A DNA stretch of 62,376 bases from Chloroflexota bacterium. Lineage in GTDB: Bacteria > Chloroflexota > Anaerolineae > Promineifilales > Promineifilaceae. Where the stretch lies: positions 1 through 62,376 of the forward strand of contig JABFFZ010000024.1 in assembly GCA_013112725.1 (NCBI GenBank), given 5' to 3'. Below are positions 17,278-25,634 of the stretch, in pieces (position 1 is the first letter of the stretch; every line of letters begins with the position of its first letter). The notes under the pieces were generated by a model. The model did no database searches, had not been told where the DNA came from, and worked only from the letters and a program-made list of their open reading frames with translations. The position numbers were made by a program, and so were the translations under genes.

Positions 17278-17440
17278 GTAGGGGCGGGACAGGCAGGTGC
17301 AGCTTTGCCCTTTCACCAACACCTCGTCTCCCGCCAGTCTCGTCCCGTCTTGCCGTTCATCTATTCGGCGCGGGAGTAAGATGGCGCGGGATGATGTTTT
17401 GGGCTGCGGCCACGGTATTACCACGCCATCCTGCCCCTAC
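17278..17440. repeat. GTAGGGGCGGGAC element, copy 1
   Basis: A ~163-bp intergenic element opens with GTAGGGGCGGGAC and closes with the degenerate CCTGCCCCTAC. Internal segments such as CTCCCGCCAGTCTCGTCCCG and GGCGCGGG can fold back on the ends. It lies between the GH16 and GH3-PA14 genes. This copy is the most decayed of three. Confidence 0.72.
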
Positions 17441-17457
17441 GGTACGTCATTTGATAA

Positions 17458-20136
17458 TTATCCGCCGCGCCGCATCAGGTCGGCGTTGATGGCTGCCAGT
17501 TTTTCGTGGGTGATGATGTTGGGCACAAATCCGGCGATCTGTTCCAGCGTCAAATCCATGGCCATTTGCGCCTGCGGATGGTCGGCCATGCCGCTGAGAT
17601 GTTTGTTCAGTACCTGCGCGCCAATGTCATCGGCCAGCAGGTCGCGCAAAGTCAGGCCTACGTGCAGCCGGGTGGATTTGTCCAGCGGGTCCAGGACGGG
17701 CTCTTCGCCGGTCCAGGTGAAGACGGCCGTCAGGCGAATGTCTTGCGACGAACGGCCGACGTGAATTTCAAATTCGCCCGCTTCGGCCACCCAACCTGGT
17801 TTGGCCGGGTCATAGTAAGCCAGGGCGGATTCGCCCAGCGCCAGGGTGATGGTTTGCGTCTGGCCGGGAAGCAGGCTGATTTTGGCGAAGGCTTTCAGTT
17901 CTTTGTACGGCCGTGCCAGTTTCGCCGCCACATCGCGCACATACAGTTGCACCACCTCCTGCCCGGCGCGGCTGCCCGTGTTGGTCACATCCAGGCTGAC
18001 TTCAATGCGGTCGCCCGGTTTGAAAGTGTCGCCATTCAACCGTAAATTGCCATATTCAAAGGTGGTGTAAGACAGCCCATGCCCAAAGGGGAAAAGCGGC
18101 GCTACCTCTTTCTTTTCGTAGTAGCGGTAGCCGACAAAGAGGCCTTCGCCATACAACACGTGGCCGTTTTCGCCAGGGTAGTTGATGAAGGTGGGGTTAT
18201 CTTGCAGGCGTATGGGGAAGGTTTGCGGCAGACGGCCAGAGGGGTCAGCTTCGCCAAACAGCACATCGGCCAGGGCGTTGCCCGCTTCCTGCCCGGCGTA
18301 CCAGGTTTGCAAAATGGCGGGCGCGTCGGCCACCCAGGGCATACTGACGGGGGAACCGGTGTTGAGGACGACGATGGTGTTGGGGTTGGCGGCAATGACG
18401 GCGGCTATGAGTTCATTCTGCTCACCGGGCAAATCCATGTGTGGCCGGTCGTAACTTTCGCTTTCCCATTCACCGGACAGCCCGGCAAACACGATGGCCA
18501 GGTCGCAGGTGGCAGCCAACTGCGCCGCCTGGGCAATGGGGTCGACGGGCACGGGCGGCAGGCAGCCCACACGCCAGACGCGCAGCCCGGCGTTGCGGGC
18601 GCTGTATTCCACCGCCACTTCGGCCGGCTGCCCTTCTTTGAGTTCTACCTGGCCGCGCACTTCGGTGCTGGCCTGGTGGAAGTACAGTTCGCTCTTGGTT
18701 TGCTGCGTCCAGTTGTCAATGAGCAATTCGCCATTGACCAACAGGCGCGTCAGCCCGCCGCTGACCAGGCTGAAGGTGTACACGCCGCTTTCGGGCGGGG
18801 TGAAGGTGGTGGTGTAGCGGATGGAAAACTGCTCACCGACGTGGGCGGGCATGTCGTTCATGGGGAAGATTTCCGCTTTGCGCGCCGGTTGGGTGACGGC
18901 CGGTTGGTCGGTCAGGTCATAATTGTTGAAAATATCGGCCGTCCGGTTGTTCGTCCAGGAGGTGTCCAGCTTGGGCAGCAGTTTGAAGGTGGTGGGGGTG
19001 CCGATGGCGTAGTGGACGGCCGTGCGATCCCCTGCCGCGCCCTTGATCCCCTCCAGATGAGAGATGGTGTAATGGGCGGCCACTTGCGCGCTGCCGCCGC
19101 CCATGATGGGCGTCCAGCGAGCGTTCGCGCCAATGACGGCGATGGCATGGACTTTCTCTTTGTTGATGGGCAGGATGTCGTTTTCGTTTTTGAAGAGGAC
19201 GATGGCTTCGGCCCCGGCGCGGCGAATGAGATCGCGGGTTTCGGGGCGGTCGTCGGCACATTCGGGCTGTAGTTCGGGCCGGTCAAAAACGCTGGTGCGG
19301 AACATGGTGCGCAGGATGCGGCGCACTTTGTCATCAATGATCGCTTCGTCCAGTTCCCCCTTTTGCACCATCTCCACCAGGTGTGCGCCCAGGAAACGGG
19401 CCGGGCCGGGCATTTCTAAATCCAGCCCACCGGCGGCGGCGTTGTGGCTATAGCTGCCCCACCAGTCCGAGATGACCGCGCCGTCAAAGCCCCACTCGTC
19501 TTTGAGGATGTCTTGCAGCAGCCATTTGCTTTCGCTGACATACGTGCCGTTGATCTTGTTGTAGGAGGACATGAGCGTCCAGGTTTGGGCTTCTTGCACG
19601 GCCGTTTGGAACGGCCGTAAATATATCTCCCGCAGCGCCCGTTCGCCGATGTCTGAACTCATGCTGTGCCGCTCAAATTCGGAGTCGTTGCCCACATAAT
19701 GTTTGACGCAGGCAGCCACGCCCCGGCTTTGCAGCCCTTTGATGTAGGCGGCGGCCAGGTCGCCGGAGAGCAGGGGGTCTTCGGCATAACATTCAAAGTT
19801 ACGGCCGTTCAACACCCCGCGATGAATGTTGACCGTTGGCGCTAACAAGACGTGCGCCCCTTTGGACTTCACCTCATCGGCCAATGCTTGCCCGACTTCA
19901 TAGAGCAGGTCGGTGTTCCAGGTGGCGCCCAGGGCAATGCCGACGGGGAAACAGGCGGCGGTGATATCCCCGCCCATATCGGCTCCCCGCGCCCCATTTG
20001 GCCCGTCCGTCACCTTTATCTGCGGGATGCCGACGCGCTCGATGGGCACGGTCGTCCACATATCCTTCCCCGCCACCAGGGCCACCTTTTCTTCCAGCGT
20101 CAACTGGGACAGTAGTTCGTTAATCTTTTCTTCCAT
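17458..20136 (-). CDS. GH3 beta-glucosidase with inserted PA14 domain, cytoplasmic
   Basis: The 892-residue product has the GH3 layout: an N-terminal (beta/alpha)8 domain starting QLTLEEKVALVAG, with the nucleophile Asp in VISDWWGSY; a second alpha/beta sandwich domain with GLSGEWESESYDR; a PA14 domain inserted in it (about 420-540, FTPPESGVYTFSLVSGG); and a C-terminal fibronectin-III-like domain (DVTNTGSRAGQEVVQLYV). PA14-bearing GH3 enzymes hydrolyse short beta-glucosides from the non-reducing end, the PA14 domain helping limit substrate length. No signal peptide, so it should act on imported oligosaccharides. Start 20136 (MEEKINELLSQ) has AAGGAG in front; the frame is open to 20250 through a repeat, which I discount. 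Confidence 0.93.
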   Translation of the reverse strand: MEEKINELLSQLTLEEKVALVAGKDMWTTVPIERVGIPQIKVTDGPNGARGADMGGDITAACFPVGIALGATWNTDLLYEVGQALADEVKSKGAHVLLAPTVNIHRGVLNGRNFECYAEDPLLSGDLAAAYIKGLQSRGVAACVKHYVGNDSEFERHSMSSDIGERALREIYLRPFQTAVQEAQTWTLMSSYNKINGTYVSESKWLLQDILKDEWGFDGAVISDWWGSYSHNAAAGGLDLEMPGPARFLGAHLVEMVQKGELDEAIIDDKVRRILRTMFRTSVFDRPELQPECADDRPETRDLIRRAGAEAIVLFKNENDILPINKEKVHAIAVIGANARWTPIMGGGSAQVAAHYTISHLEGIKGAAGDRTAVHYAIGTPTTFKLLPKLDTSWTNNRTADIFNNYDLTDQPAVTQPARKAEIFPMNDMPAHVGEQFSIRYTTTFTPPESGVYTFSLVSGGLTRLLVNGELLIDNWTQQTKSELYFHQASTEVRGQVELKEGQPAEVAVEYSARNAGLRVWRVGCLPPVPVDPIAQAAQLAATCDLAIVFAGLSGEWESESYDRPHMDLPGEQNELIAAVIAANPNTIVVLNTGSPVSMPWVADAPAILQTWYAGQEAGNALADVLFGEADPSGRLPQTFPIRLQDNPTFINYPGENGHVLYGEGLFVGYRYYEKKEVAPLFPFGHGLSYTTFEYGNLRLNGDTFKPGDRIEVSLDVTNTGSRAGQEVVQLYVRDVAAKLARPYKELKAFAKISLLPGQTQTITLALGESALAYYDPAKPGWVAEAGEFEIHVGRSSQDIRLTAVFTWTGEEPVLDPLDKSTRLHVGLTLRDLLADDIGAQVLNKHLSGMADHPQAQMAMDLTLEQIAGFVPNIITHEKLAAINADLMRRGG

Positions 20137-20171
20137 TTTTCTCTCCTTCGTCAGAATGAAGTCAATCCAGC

Positions 20172-20322
20172 ATAGGGGTGGGACGGCGCGGGTTCCGTTT
20201 GGGCCAAACATGGGGCCTTGCTGCCGCGCCGTCTCACACAGACCTGCCAAACGGGGCGAGACAGGCGGGGATAAGGTGTTTTGTTATGGCCAGGGTGCTG
20301 GCCCGCCTGTCCCGCCCCTACG
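20172..20322. repeat. GTAGGGGCGGGAC element, copy 2 (inverted relative to copy 3)
   Basis: This ~151-bp copy runs from ATAGGGGTGGGAC to GTCCCGCCCCTACG. Two internal hairpins are clear: GACGGCGCGGG pairs with CCGCGCCGTC, and GGGCGAGACAGGCGGG pairs with CCCGCCTGTCCCGCCC. The order of the hairpins is the reverse complement of copy 3. It lies just upstream of the GH3-PA14 start. Confidence 0.8.
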
Positions 20323-20334
20323 TCTCATCTTAAA

Positions 20335-20568
20335 TCAGGTAGAAGCAAACTCATAGATGGGGGTGGTAATCTGGCGCGCGGGTTTCTTTTGTTCCCAGAT
20401 AATTTGCTGCAGCTTTTCTACTGTTTCCGGTGAAAAGAGCGGCTCGCCAGTTTCCACATTTGCCCGCGCCGGAACACCCTCGAGATATAAAACCTGTCAT
20501 CCTTTATTTAATAAGGTGTAGGTCACCTTTTTTTTAACCAACTTTTCTAGGAAAGCCTCTGCTGACAT
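20335..20568 (-). pseudogene. Decayed YgiT/MqsA-type antitoxin relic
   Basis: Reading from the ATG at 20568 gives MSAEAFLEKLVKKKVTYTL, then an in-frame TGA at 20497-20499, then VPARANVETGEPLFSPETVE and finally KKPARQITTPIYEFAST. The second half matches the C-terminus of YgiT-type zinc-finger antitoxins, which normally read CxxCGE where this has NVETGE. The N-terminal CxxC pair is also missing. So the zinc ligands are lost and the frame is cut. It starts one base after the stop of the DUF4258 gene, the normal toxin-antitoxin order for this family. Recoding of the TGA is not supported by any nearby structure. Confidence 0.72.
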
Positions 20569-20569
20569 T

Positions 20570-20806
20570 TTAAGTCACTCTCACTTTGAAGCCGATCCAT
20601 TCATGTGGATCGGGTTCATAAACCGTTATTACTTTGACAAGGGGCCGAACGGGATAACTGCATTGAACATGTAAGGGCCGGTTTTGGCGCGTCAATCCAA
20701 GAATCAAACAGCTTGGCCCATATCTATCCTGGGGATAATCCTCAATGACCTCTCCGTTCCTAATCACCTCTCGAATCTCACTCACCGCCATATGACGCAA
20801 GATCAT
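20570..20806 (-). CDS. DUF4258 toxin-like protein, probably 5'-truncated
   Basis: The visible 78 residues contain the DUF4258 core: IREVIRNGEVIEDYPQDR, PSCLILGL, RPLHVQC and ITVYEPDPHEW. DUF4258 proteins pair with YgiT-type antitoxins and are thought to be RelE-like toxins. Conserved residues continue in frame before the first ATG as FEFSKHAADR (to about 20836), which is how intact relatives begin, yet no ATG, GTG or TTG start precedes them before a stop at 20876-20878. A 13-bp hairpin begins exactly there (20835). The original start seems to have been lost at that junction. With the broken antitoxin, this looks like a dying module between two glycoside hydrolase genes. Confidence 0.7.
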   Translation of the reverse strand: MILRHMAVSEIREVIRNGEVIEDYPQDRYGPSCLILGLTRQNRPLHVQCSYPVRPLVKVITVYEPDPHEWIGFKVRVT

Positions 20807-20834
20807 TCGGTCGGCCGCATGTTTGGAAAATTCA

Positions 20835-20880
20835 AATGAGGAATCCCTACGCGGCGGCCAGGTGAACGGGATTCCTCATT
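20835..20880. repeat. 13-bp perfect hairpin at the 5' end of the DUF4258 relic
   Basis: Arms 20835-20847 (AATGAGGAATCCC) and 20868-20880 (GGGATTCCTCATT) pair exactly around a 20-base loop. The hairpin abuts the conserved coding part of the DUF4258 gene and seems to replace its start. Confidence 0.8.
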
Positions 20881-20892
20881 CCGCAGATGTAT

Positions 20893-20990
20893 TCGGAATC
20901 AAAATGGATGGATACGCGGATGAACACGGATTTTGCGGATACTCGCGGATTTTAATCTTGAAAATCCGCGTCTATCTGCGTTTATCCGCG
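20893..20990. repeat. Word-repeat region (ATCCGCG family)
   Basis: GATACGCGGATGAACACGGA, GCGGATACTCGCGGATTTT and then AAAATCCGCGTCTATCTGCG and TTATCCGCG form a long imperfect hairpin made of variants of the 7-mer ATCCGCG. It sits immediately after the cellobiose phosphorylase stop, where a transcript end would be expected. Confidence 0.75.
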
Positions 20991-20992
20991 TT

Positions 20993-23449
20993 CTATTTCT
21001 CTCCTAAAACCACATACACCTGATGGCTGCGGCCGTCGCCAAAAACAGGCACTATCTGCCCAATGACCAGTTGGCCATCCACCATCATCATCTTCACCCC
21101 TTTGCACACATGGGACGGATTTTCCACGGTGATGTGATAGGTGGCGTTGCGGAAATGGCGCACGGCCGTAAAGCCAGCCCACTCCTTTGGCACACAAGGG
21201 TCAATGATCAGGCCATCGTAAGACGGCCGTATGCCCAAAATCCACTGCGTAACTGCCACATAATTCCAGGCAGCCGTGCCCGTCAGCCAGGAGTTTTTGG
21301 CCTCGCCATGTGTGGCCGCGTCCTTCCCGGCAATCATCTGGGCATATACATACGGCTCGCAGCGATGCACCTCACTGATCGCCTCCCGTGCCGACGGGTT
21401 GATACGCAGGTAGTAATCCAACGCCTGTTCGCCGTGCCCCACCAGCGTCTCCGCTATCATAATCCAGGGGTTGGTGTGGCAGAAAATTCCGGCGTTTTCC
21501 TTGTAGCCGGGCGGATAGGAGGAAATTTCGCCCAGGTGCAGGTAATACTGTGAATACGCCGGCTGCTGCAAGACGATGCCGTGCGGTGTAGCCAGATGTT
21601 CCGCCACCGCAGCCAATGCCTGCGCCGCTTTACCGTCTTCCAGGCCAATCCCGGCCATGACGCACATGCCTTGCGGCTCGATGAAAATTTTACCTTCGGC
21701 GCACGCCTGCGAACCGACGGGATTGCTGTAAAAGTCGTAAGCGCGGCGGAACCAGGCGCCGTCCCAGCCATGCGCCAATGTCGTTTGGGTCATGATACTG
21801 GCATGCCACAGGTAGGTTTCGGCTTCCTGTTGTTTGCCCAGGTAGCTGGCTAAGGCGGCCATCTCTTTGGCTGCCAGCACAAACAGCCCGGCAATGAAGA
21901 CAGATTCGGCCGTTTTGCCGTCTTTGTTGGTGGTGGTCTGAAATGATTCACCGGGTTGGTCAGAGAAGGTGTTCAGGTTGAGGCAGTCATTCCAATCGGC
22001 GCGGCCAATGAGGGGTAGATTGTGCGGCCCCAGACGATCCAGGGTGTAGCGGATGCTGCGCTGCAAATGCTCATAGAGCGGCTCTTCGGTGCCGGGGGTG
22101 TTGTCGTAGGGCACAGGTTCGTCCAGGATGGTGGTATCGGCCGTTTCCTTCACATATGCCGCCGCCGCCAGCACCAGCCACAGCGGGTCATCGTTGAAGT
22201 TGCTGCCAACAGCATCATTGCCCCGCTTGGTGAGCGGCTGATATTGGTGATACGCGCCGCCGGTGGGTAACTGCGTGGCCGAAATATCCAGAATCCGTTC
22301 GCGGGCGCGTTCGGGAATCATATGCACAAAACCAAGCAAATCCTGGTTGGAATCACGGAAACCCATGCCCCGGCCAATGCCCGATTCGTAAAAGGAGGCA
22401 GAGCGAGACATGTTGAAGGTGATCATGTTCTGGTAGGCGTTCCAGATGTTGACCATGCGGTTGACGTGTTCATTGGGCGACTCTACCTTGTAGCTGCCGA
22501 GCAGCCGATCCCAATGAGCCTGTAGCTGGTCAAAGGCGGTCTGCACCTGCGCCGGGTCGAGAAACTGCTGCAAAATCGGTTTGACGCGGCGTTTGTTGAG
22601 GGTTTGGGCGCCGGGCGGGTCAAATTTCTCATCTTGTGGGTTCTCCTGATAACCCAGGACAAAGATGATACTCTTTGACTCGCCCGGCTGGAGGGAGGAG
22701 AGATGAAAGCTGTGGGAACCAACCGGCGCCCAGCCGTGGGCGATGGAGTTGGTGGATTGCCCCTGAGCTACCGCAAGTGGATTGTCGTAACCGCGATAGG
22801 GGCCGAGGAATGACTCACGCTGTGTGTCGAAGCCGGCGAGGGGAGCAGAGCAGGCGAAGTAGGCGAAGTGGTCGCGCCGTTCCCGGTATTCGGTTTTGTG
22901 GTAGATGACGCCGTCTTCAATTTCCACCTGGCCGATGTTGAAGTTGCGCTGGTAGTTGGTGGCGTCGTCGTTGGCGTCCCAGAGGCAGAATTCGATGTAG
23001 GAGAAGGCGGTGAGGTCAACGGCCGTGTCCCGCTCATTTGTCACCGTCAATTCCCACACCTCCAACGTCTGGTCGAGCGGCACGAAGTAGCGTGTCTGCG
23101 CGGCGATTCCACCGTACTTCGAGGCGATGATGGTGTAGCCCATACCGTGACGGCAGGTGTATTCATCCAACGGTTTGCGCGTGGGCTGCCAACTGGGCGA
23201 CCAGAAATCGCTGCTGCCATTATTGCGCAAATAGAGGTAACGACCGCCAAAATCAAAGGGCACGTTGTTGTAACGGTAACGGGTCAGCCGCCGCAGCCGG
23301 GCATCTTTGTAGAAGGAATAACCGCCGGCGGTATTGCTGATCAAACCAAAATAATCCTGGCTGCCCAAATAGTTGATCCAGGGCAGCGGTGTATCCGGCC
23401 GGGTAATGACGTACTCCCGGTTGGCATCGTCAAAATGTCCGTAACGCAT
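20993..23449 (-). CDS. Cellobiose phosphorylase (GH94)
   Basis: The 818-residue product is full length for GH94 and closely follows known cellobiose phosphorylases from its first residues ([20 protein letters not shown]). Conserved blocks include [51 protein letters not shown] and QDLLGFVH. The catalytic general acid lies in [11 protein letters not shown]. The reaction is cellobiose + phosphate to glucose 1-phosphate + glucose (EC 2.4.1.20), saving one ATP. There is no signal peptide, so it works in the cytoplasm on imported disaccharide; the free glucose can be taken by the ROK kinase upstream in the same locus. Laminaribiose phosphorylase is the main alternative, but the similarity to the cellobiose enzyme is strong. 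Confidence 0.96.
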   Translation of the reverse strand: MRYGHFDDANREYVITRPDTPLPWINYLGSQDYFGLISNTAGGYSFYKDARLRRLTRYRYNNVPFDFGGRYLYLRNNGSSDFWSPSWQPTRKPLDEYTCRHGMGYTIIASKYGGIAAQTRYFVPLDQTLEVWELTVTNERDTAVDLTAFSYIEFCLWDANDDATNYQRNFNIGQVEIEDGVIYHKTEYRERRDHFAYFACSAPLAGFDTQRESFLGPYRGYDNPLAVAQGQSTNSIAHGWAPVGSHSFHLSSLQPGESKSIIFVLGYQENPQDEKFDPPGAQTLNKRRVKPILQQFLDPAQVQTAFDQLQAHWDRLLGSYKVESPNEHVNRMVNIWNAYQNMITFNMSRSASFYESGIGRGMGFRDSNQDLLGFVHMIPERARERILDISATQLPTGGAYHQYQPLTKRGNDAVGSNFNDDPLWLVLAAAAYVKETADTTILDEPVPYDNTPGTEEPLYEHLQRSIRYTLDRLGPHNLPLIGRADWNDCLNLNTFSDQPGESFQTTTNKDGKTAESVFIAGLFVLAAKEMAALASYLGKQQEAETYLWHASIMTQTTLAHGWDGAWFRRAYDFYSNPVGSQACAEGKIFIEPQGMCVMAGIGLEDGKAAQALAAVAEHLATPHGIVLQQPAYSQYYLHLGEISSYPPGYKENAGIFCHTNPWIMIAETLVGHGEQALDYYLRINPSAREAISEVHRCEPYVYAQMIAGKDAATHGEAKNSWLTGTAAWNYVAVTQWILGIRPSYDGLIIDPCVPKEWAGFTAVRHFRNATYHITVENPSHVCKGVKMMMVDGQLVIGQIVPVFGDGRSHQVYVVLGEK

Positions 23450-23472
23450 TTTTTCTCCAGTACAGGTTTGTA

Positions 23473-23521
23473 CCAGGCGATTTATCGCCTTTGGACGGCA
23501 CTAAAGTGCCTACTACAAACG
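23473..23521. repeat. GGCGATTTATCGCC hairpin, copy A
   Basis: Two small hairpins stand side by side: AGGCGATTTATCGCCT (23475-23490) and GGCACTAAAGTGCC (23497-23510), followed by TACTACAAAC. They lie between the GH94 start and the end of the GH3 lipoprotein gene. The first hairpin and the TACTACAAAC tail recur at 39037 and, less exactly, at 42936. Confidence 0.72.
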
Positions 23522-23524
23522 GTG

Positions 23525-25441
23525 TTAATTGTCTGTGGTTAAGCCGTAGCCGAACGGAAACAGCGGTTCACCACCGGCCTTTAGCGGCAGTTGCGCCATG
23601 CTGGCAGGCCAGGTGTAGGGGAGCGTGCCGGTGAAGGGGTGGTTGCCAAAGAGGTTATCGGCCACGCCTTGCCCTTCGCTGCCGGGCAGCCAGGCGGCGA
23701 CCCAGGCATCGGCCAGGGGGAGGGCGTCGGTGATGATCAACGGCCGTCCCGACAGCAAAATCACCACCACCTTATTCGCCTGTTCACCCATGCGCCGGAT
23801 CAGTTCCATGTCGCTGGCGCTCAGGTTCAGGTCGGCGGCGTCGCCGCGCCCTTCGGCATAGGGTAGTTCACCCAGGACGACAATGCCCACGTCGGCCGGT
23901 GGGTCAAAATTTTCAAAACGGCCGAACCGGTTAAACTGCACTTCGCCGACGGCCGTAGCCTCAATCGCTTCCAGGATGGTTGTGCCTTCGGTGATGTTGC
24001 CAGGTTTCCCCTGCCATTCAATCGTCCAGCCACCCGACTGCACGCCAATGTCATCGGCAAACGACCCGGCGACAAAGATGCGGGCGTCTTTGGGCAAGGG
24101 CAGCGTTTCATTGTTGTTTTGCAGCAGCACCAGCGATTGGCTGACCGCTTCTTGTGCTAAGGCGCGGTGTTCGGCCGAACCAATCAGACCGATGTTTGTT
24201 GTATCGGCGTAGGGGTTTTCAAACAGGCCCAGGTCAAATTTGGCGGTGAGGATGCGGCGCACGGCGTCGTTGATGCGGGTTTCGGTGATGTCGCCATTTT
24301 CAACGGCCGTTAGCATCGTATTGATAAACCGCAGGTAATCATACGGCGCCATGTTCATGTCTACGCCGGCGTTGACGGAGGTAACAACCGCTTCGTAATA
24401 GTTGGGCGAAATCTGGTCAATGGCCTGCCAATCAGAAACCAGGAAGCCGTCAAAGTCCAGTTCTCCCTTCAACACATCCATCAGCAGATATTTTTGGGCA
24501 TGCATTTTGACGCCGTTCCAACTGCTAAAGCTGACCATGATGCTTTGCGCGCCGGCGTCTATAGCCGCCTGATAGGGCGGCAAGAACAGTTCGCGCAGGG
24601 TGGCTTCGTCCACCTGCATGTCGCCCTGATCGAGCATGTAATTTTCTGTTCTGGATGTGCCCCAGGCCGTGCCGCCGTCGCCGATGTAATGTTTGGGGGT
24701 GGCAAGTACGGCCATGACCGCCGCCAAATCCTCTCCCTGTAAACCTTGCATATAGGCCACGCCCAGTTCACTGACCAGTTCCGTGTTTTCGCTGTAGGCT
24801 TCATAGGTGCGCCCCCAGCGGATGTCTTGGGGCACAGCGATGACCGGGGCGTAGTTCCAGGGGATGCCGGTGGCGCGGGTTTCGATGGCGGTGATGTGCC
24901 CAATTTGCCGCAGTAGTTCCGGGTTGCGGGTGGCCCCCAGGCCGATATTGTGCGGGAAAATGGTGGCCCCTTTCAGATTGTTGTGGCCGTGAACGGCATC
25001 TACGCCATAAATGATGGGGATGCCCAGTGGGGTTGCCAGGGCTGCTTCCTGGTAACTATCCACCATGGCGGCCCACTTTTCCGGGGTGTTGCCATCGTGG
25101 GGATAACCGCCGCCGCCGCTGAGAATGCCGCCGATGTGGTAAGTGGTTACGGCCGTTGGCTGGATGCTGTTTTTCTCTACCAGTGTCATCTGCCCAATTT
25201 TTTCTTCCAGGCTCATGCGCCCTAATAAATCTTCCACCCGTTCGGCGGTGGGCAGTTCGGGGTTGAGATAGGCAGGGATGGGCACGGCCGTTGGCGTGGG
25301 TGGTGTGGTTGGTATGGCTTCGGTTACGGCCGTAGCCGGTGGGCTGATGGGGGCGGGATCGGCTGGTTGCTGGCAGGCAACGGCCGTGAGCAACAGAATG
25401 GCCCCCAAAAAAATCTTAGATAAACACCGCCTGGCGGTCAT
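23525..25441 (-). CDS. GH3 beta-glucosidase lipoprotein (exo-glucanase type)
   Basis: The 638-residue product begins MTARRCLSKIFLGAILLLT with lipobox AVAC and a Pro/Thr linker. The GH3 catalytic domain starts at MSLEEKIGQMTLVEK; the nucleophile Asp lies in FLVSDWQAID, and KHYIGDGGTAWG is the usual substrate-binding block. A second GH3 domain with RPLIITD and PLFPFGYGL closes the protein; there is no fibronectin-III tail. This short layout matches exo-1,3/1,4-beta-glucanases of GH3. Being a lipoprotein it should work outside the membrane on oligosaccharides released by GH16, feeding the ABC importer. It differs from the cytoplasmic GH3-PA14 in the same locus, so the two likely divide the work by compartment. 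Confidence 0.92.
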   Translation of the reverse strand: MTARRCLSKIFLGAILLLTAVACQQPADPAPISPPATAVTEAIPTTPPTPTAVPIPAYLNPELPTAERVEDLLGRMSLEEKIGQMTLVEKNSIQPTAVTTYHIGGILSGGGGYPHDGNTPEKWAAMVDSYQEAALATPLGIPIIYGVDAVHGHNNLKGATIFPHNIGLGATRNPELLRQIGHITAIETRATGIPWNYAPVIAVPQDIRWGRTYEAYSENTELVSELGVAYMQGLQGEDLAAVMAVLATPKHYIGDGGTAWGTSRTENYMLDQGDMQVDEATLRELFLPPYQAAIDAGAQSIMVSFSSWNGVKMHAQKYLLMDVLKGELDFDGFLVSDWQAIDQISPNYYEAVVTSVNAGVDMNMAPYDYLRFINTMLTAVENGDITETRINDAVRRILTAKFDLGLFENPYADTTNIGLIGSAEHRALAQEAVSQSLVLLQNNNETLPLPKDARIFVAGSFADDIGVQSGGWTIEWQGKPGNITEGTTILEAIEATAVGEVQFNRFGRFENFDPPADVGIVVLGELPYAEGRGDAADLNLSASDMELIRRMGEQANKVVVILLSGRPLIITDALPLADAWVAAWLPGSEGQGVADNLFGNHPFTGTLPYTWPASMAQLPLKAGGEPLFPFGYGLTTDN

Positions 25442-25474
25442 GGATACAAATCCTTTTTATGCCTGATCATTTTC

Positions 25475-25622
25475 GTAGGGGCGGGACAGGCGGGTGGAGC
25501 TTTGGCTATGAAGAAGGGCTTTGTCTCCCGCCTGTCTCGCCCACCGGCCAGGTAGGGCGAGACGGCGCGGAGACAAGGCATTGACGCTTCGGCCAGGTTT
25601 TCCCGCGCCGTCCCGCCCCTAC
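25475..25622. repeat. GTAGGGGCGGGAC element, copy 3 (best preserved)
   Basis: This 148-bp copy has perfect 13-bp terminal inverted repeats, GTAGGGGCGGGAC and GTCCCGCCCCTAC. Inside are two hairpins: GGCGGGACAGGCGGG with CCCGCCTGTCTCGCC, and GGGCGAGACGGCGCGG with CCGCGCCGTCCCGCCC. No coding frame is supported. It lies between the GH3 lipoprotein and the clan GH-A lipoprotein. The layout fits a MITE-like or REP-like mobile repeat; a folded RNA is the alternative. Confidence 0.83.
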
Positions 25623-25634
25623 GATAGATAGATT

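Noticed and set aside
18079..19272. Long open frame on the plus strand opposite the GH3-PA14 gene
   Set aside because: It is the antisense shadow of a clearly conserved GH3 enzyme; its translation is Gly/Val/His-rich without any recognisable domain.
20497..20499. TGA in the antitoxin frame as selenocysteine or readthrough
   Set aside because: No SECIS-like hairpin follows it, the residue is not a family cysteine position, and other key residues are lost too.
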